DNA of 6,008 nt. Origin: Desulfovibrio sp. (lineage in GTDB: Bacteria; Desulfobacterota; Desulfovibrionia; Desulfovibrionales; Desulfovibrionaceae). This document shows positions 5,786-6,008 of this stretch, piece after piece (position 1 is the stretch's first letter; every line of letters begins with the position of its first letter). The DNA lies in assembly GCA_031270875.1 (NCBI GenBank), contig JAISXC010000130.1, forward strand, positions 1 to 6,008, written 5' to 3'. Both the position numbers and the translations under genes were made by a program. Below the pieces are notes generated by a model. That model made no database searches. It had not been told where the DNA came from and saw only the letters and a program-made list of their open reading frames with translations.

Positions 5786-6008
5786 GTTTAGTGTGTATCT
5801 TCCCCTTTATGATTGCCTGAAACCAGTCTTGAGGCGAAATAAGGGGATATTCATGTAAGCGTCGCCAAGTGAGGTAGTTGGGCAGGCGTTCCGTTGCAAC
5901 ACCGTTAAACCTTACCATCCATGTCTTAAGGCGACTGTGGTAGGCATTGACGGACTGAACGTGAAACACCTTTTCGCGCCCCTTGCGCTGTTTTGTCCCC
6001 ACTGTCTC
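5778..6008 (-). CDS. IS1595-family (ISXO2-like) transposase, C-terminal end (5' part outside window)
   Basis: On the minus strand the frame is open from the right edge to TAG at 5780-5778, giving the last 76 residues of a longer protein; a GTG at 6002 is not needed as a start because the frame continues past the edge. The segment [20 protein letters not shown], followed by [17 protein letters not shown], matches the C-terminus of IS1595-type transposases, where the N of VNAYHSRLK takes the last acidic position of the DDE triad (DDN form) and the K four codons after SR belongs to the same catalytic helix. It would catalyse cut-and-paste or copy movement of its element. It converges with the ubiD-family gene, its stop lying 77 bases from ubiD's. 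The IS terminal repeat should fall within 5701-5777 but cannot be defined from one end. The C-terminus is intact; the rest is unseen. Confidence 0.8.
   Translation of the reverse strand, partial: ETVGTKQRKGREKVFHVQSVNAYHSRLKTWMVRFNGVATERLPNYLTWRRLHEYPLISPQDWFQAIIKGKIHTKRN

Noticed and set aside
1..6008. CRISPR array, tRNA, rRNA or riboswitch
   Set aside because: I saw no regularly spaced repeats, no cloverleaf-like sequence and no known riboswitch core in the non-coding gaps, all of which are short.

Overview
The window looks like a piece of a mid-to-high-GC bacterial chromosome carrying an anaerobe-type catabolic cluster between two pieces of mobile DNA. The cluster style (UbiD/UbiX/LpdD non-oxidative decarboxylation plus a cyclic amidohydrolase and a permease) and a Mu/P2-like contractile-tail phage module suggest a proteobacterial anaerobe, perhaps related to Desulfovibrio or Bilophila. 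That placement is an impression only, since no rRNA or other taxonomic marker is present.

Layout: (1) 1-596 is phage DNA: the C-terminal part of a baseplate assembly protein V-type spike gene, followed by an overlapping start of the next tail gene that breaks off after about a dozen recognisable residues. (2) 597-711 is unexplained junction DNA. (3) About 712-880 holds the C-terminal remnant of a UbiX-type flavin prenyltransferase whose N-terminal two thirds are gone. (4) 886-1254 is a small LpdD-like gene, 5 bases after the ubiX stop. (5) 1356-2774 is a complete metal-dependent cyclic amidohydrolase (allantoinase/dihydropyrimidinase/dihydroorotase superfamily). (6) 2899-4155 is a hydrophobic permease, preceded by a near-ideal extended -10 promoter overlapping a perfect 10-bp inverted repeat. 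(7) 4228-5700 is a complete UbiD-family decarboxylase with all the metal and acid/base residues in place. (8) From 5778 to the right edge, on the minus strand, lies the C-terminal end of an IS1595-type (ISXO2-like) transposase.

How the genes may work together (inference): the permease imports a carboxylated cyclic compound, the amidohydrolase opens a cyclic amide or imide bond, and UbiD, using prenylated FMN, removes or adds a carboxyl group. UbiX would make the prenyl-FMN and LpdD would assist the cofactor or the decarboxylase. Because the local ubiX is truncated, UbiD here would need prenyl-FMN from another UbiX in the genome. The pairing of a ring-opening amidohydrolase with a UbiD system is the most interesting aspect; the substrate cannot be read from sequence.
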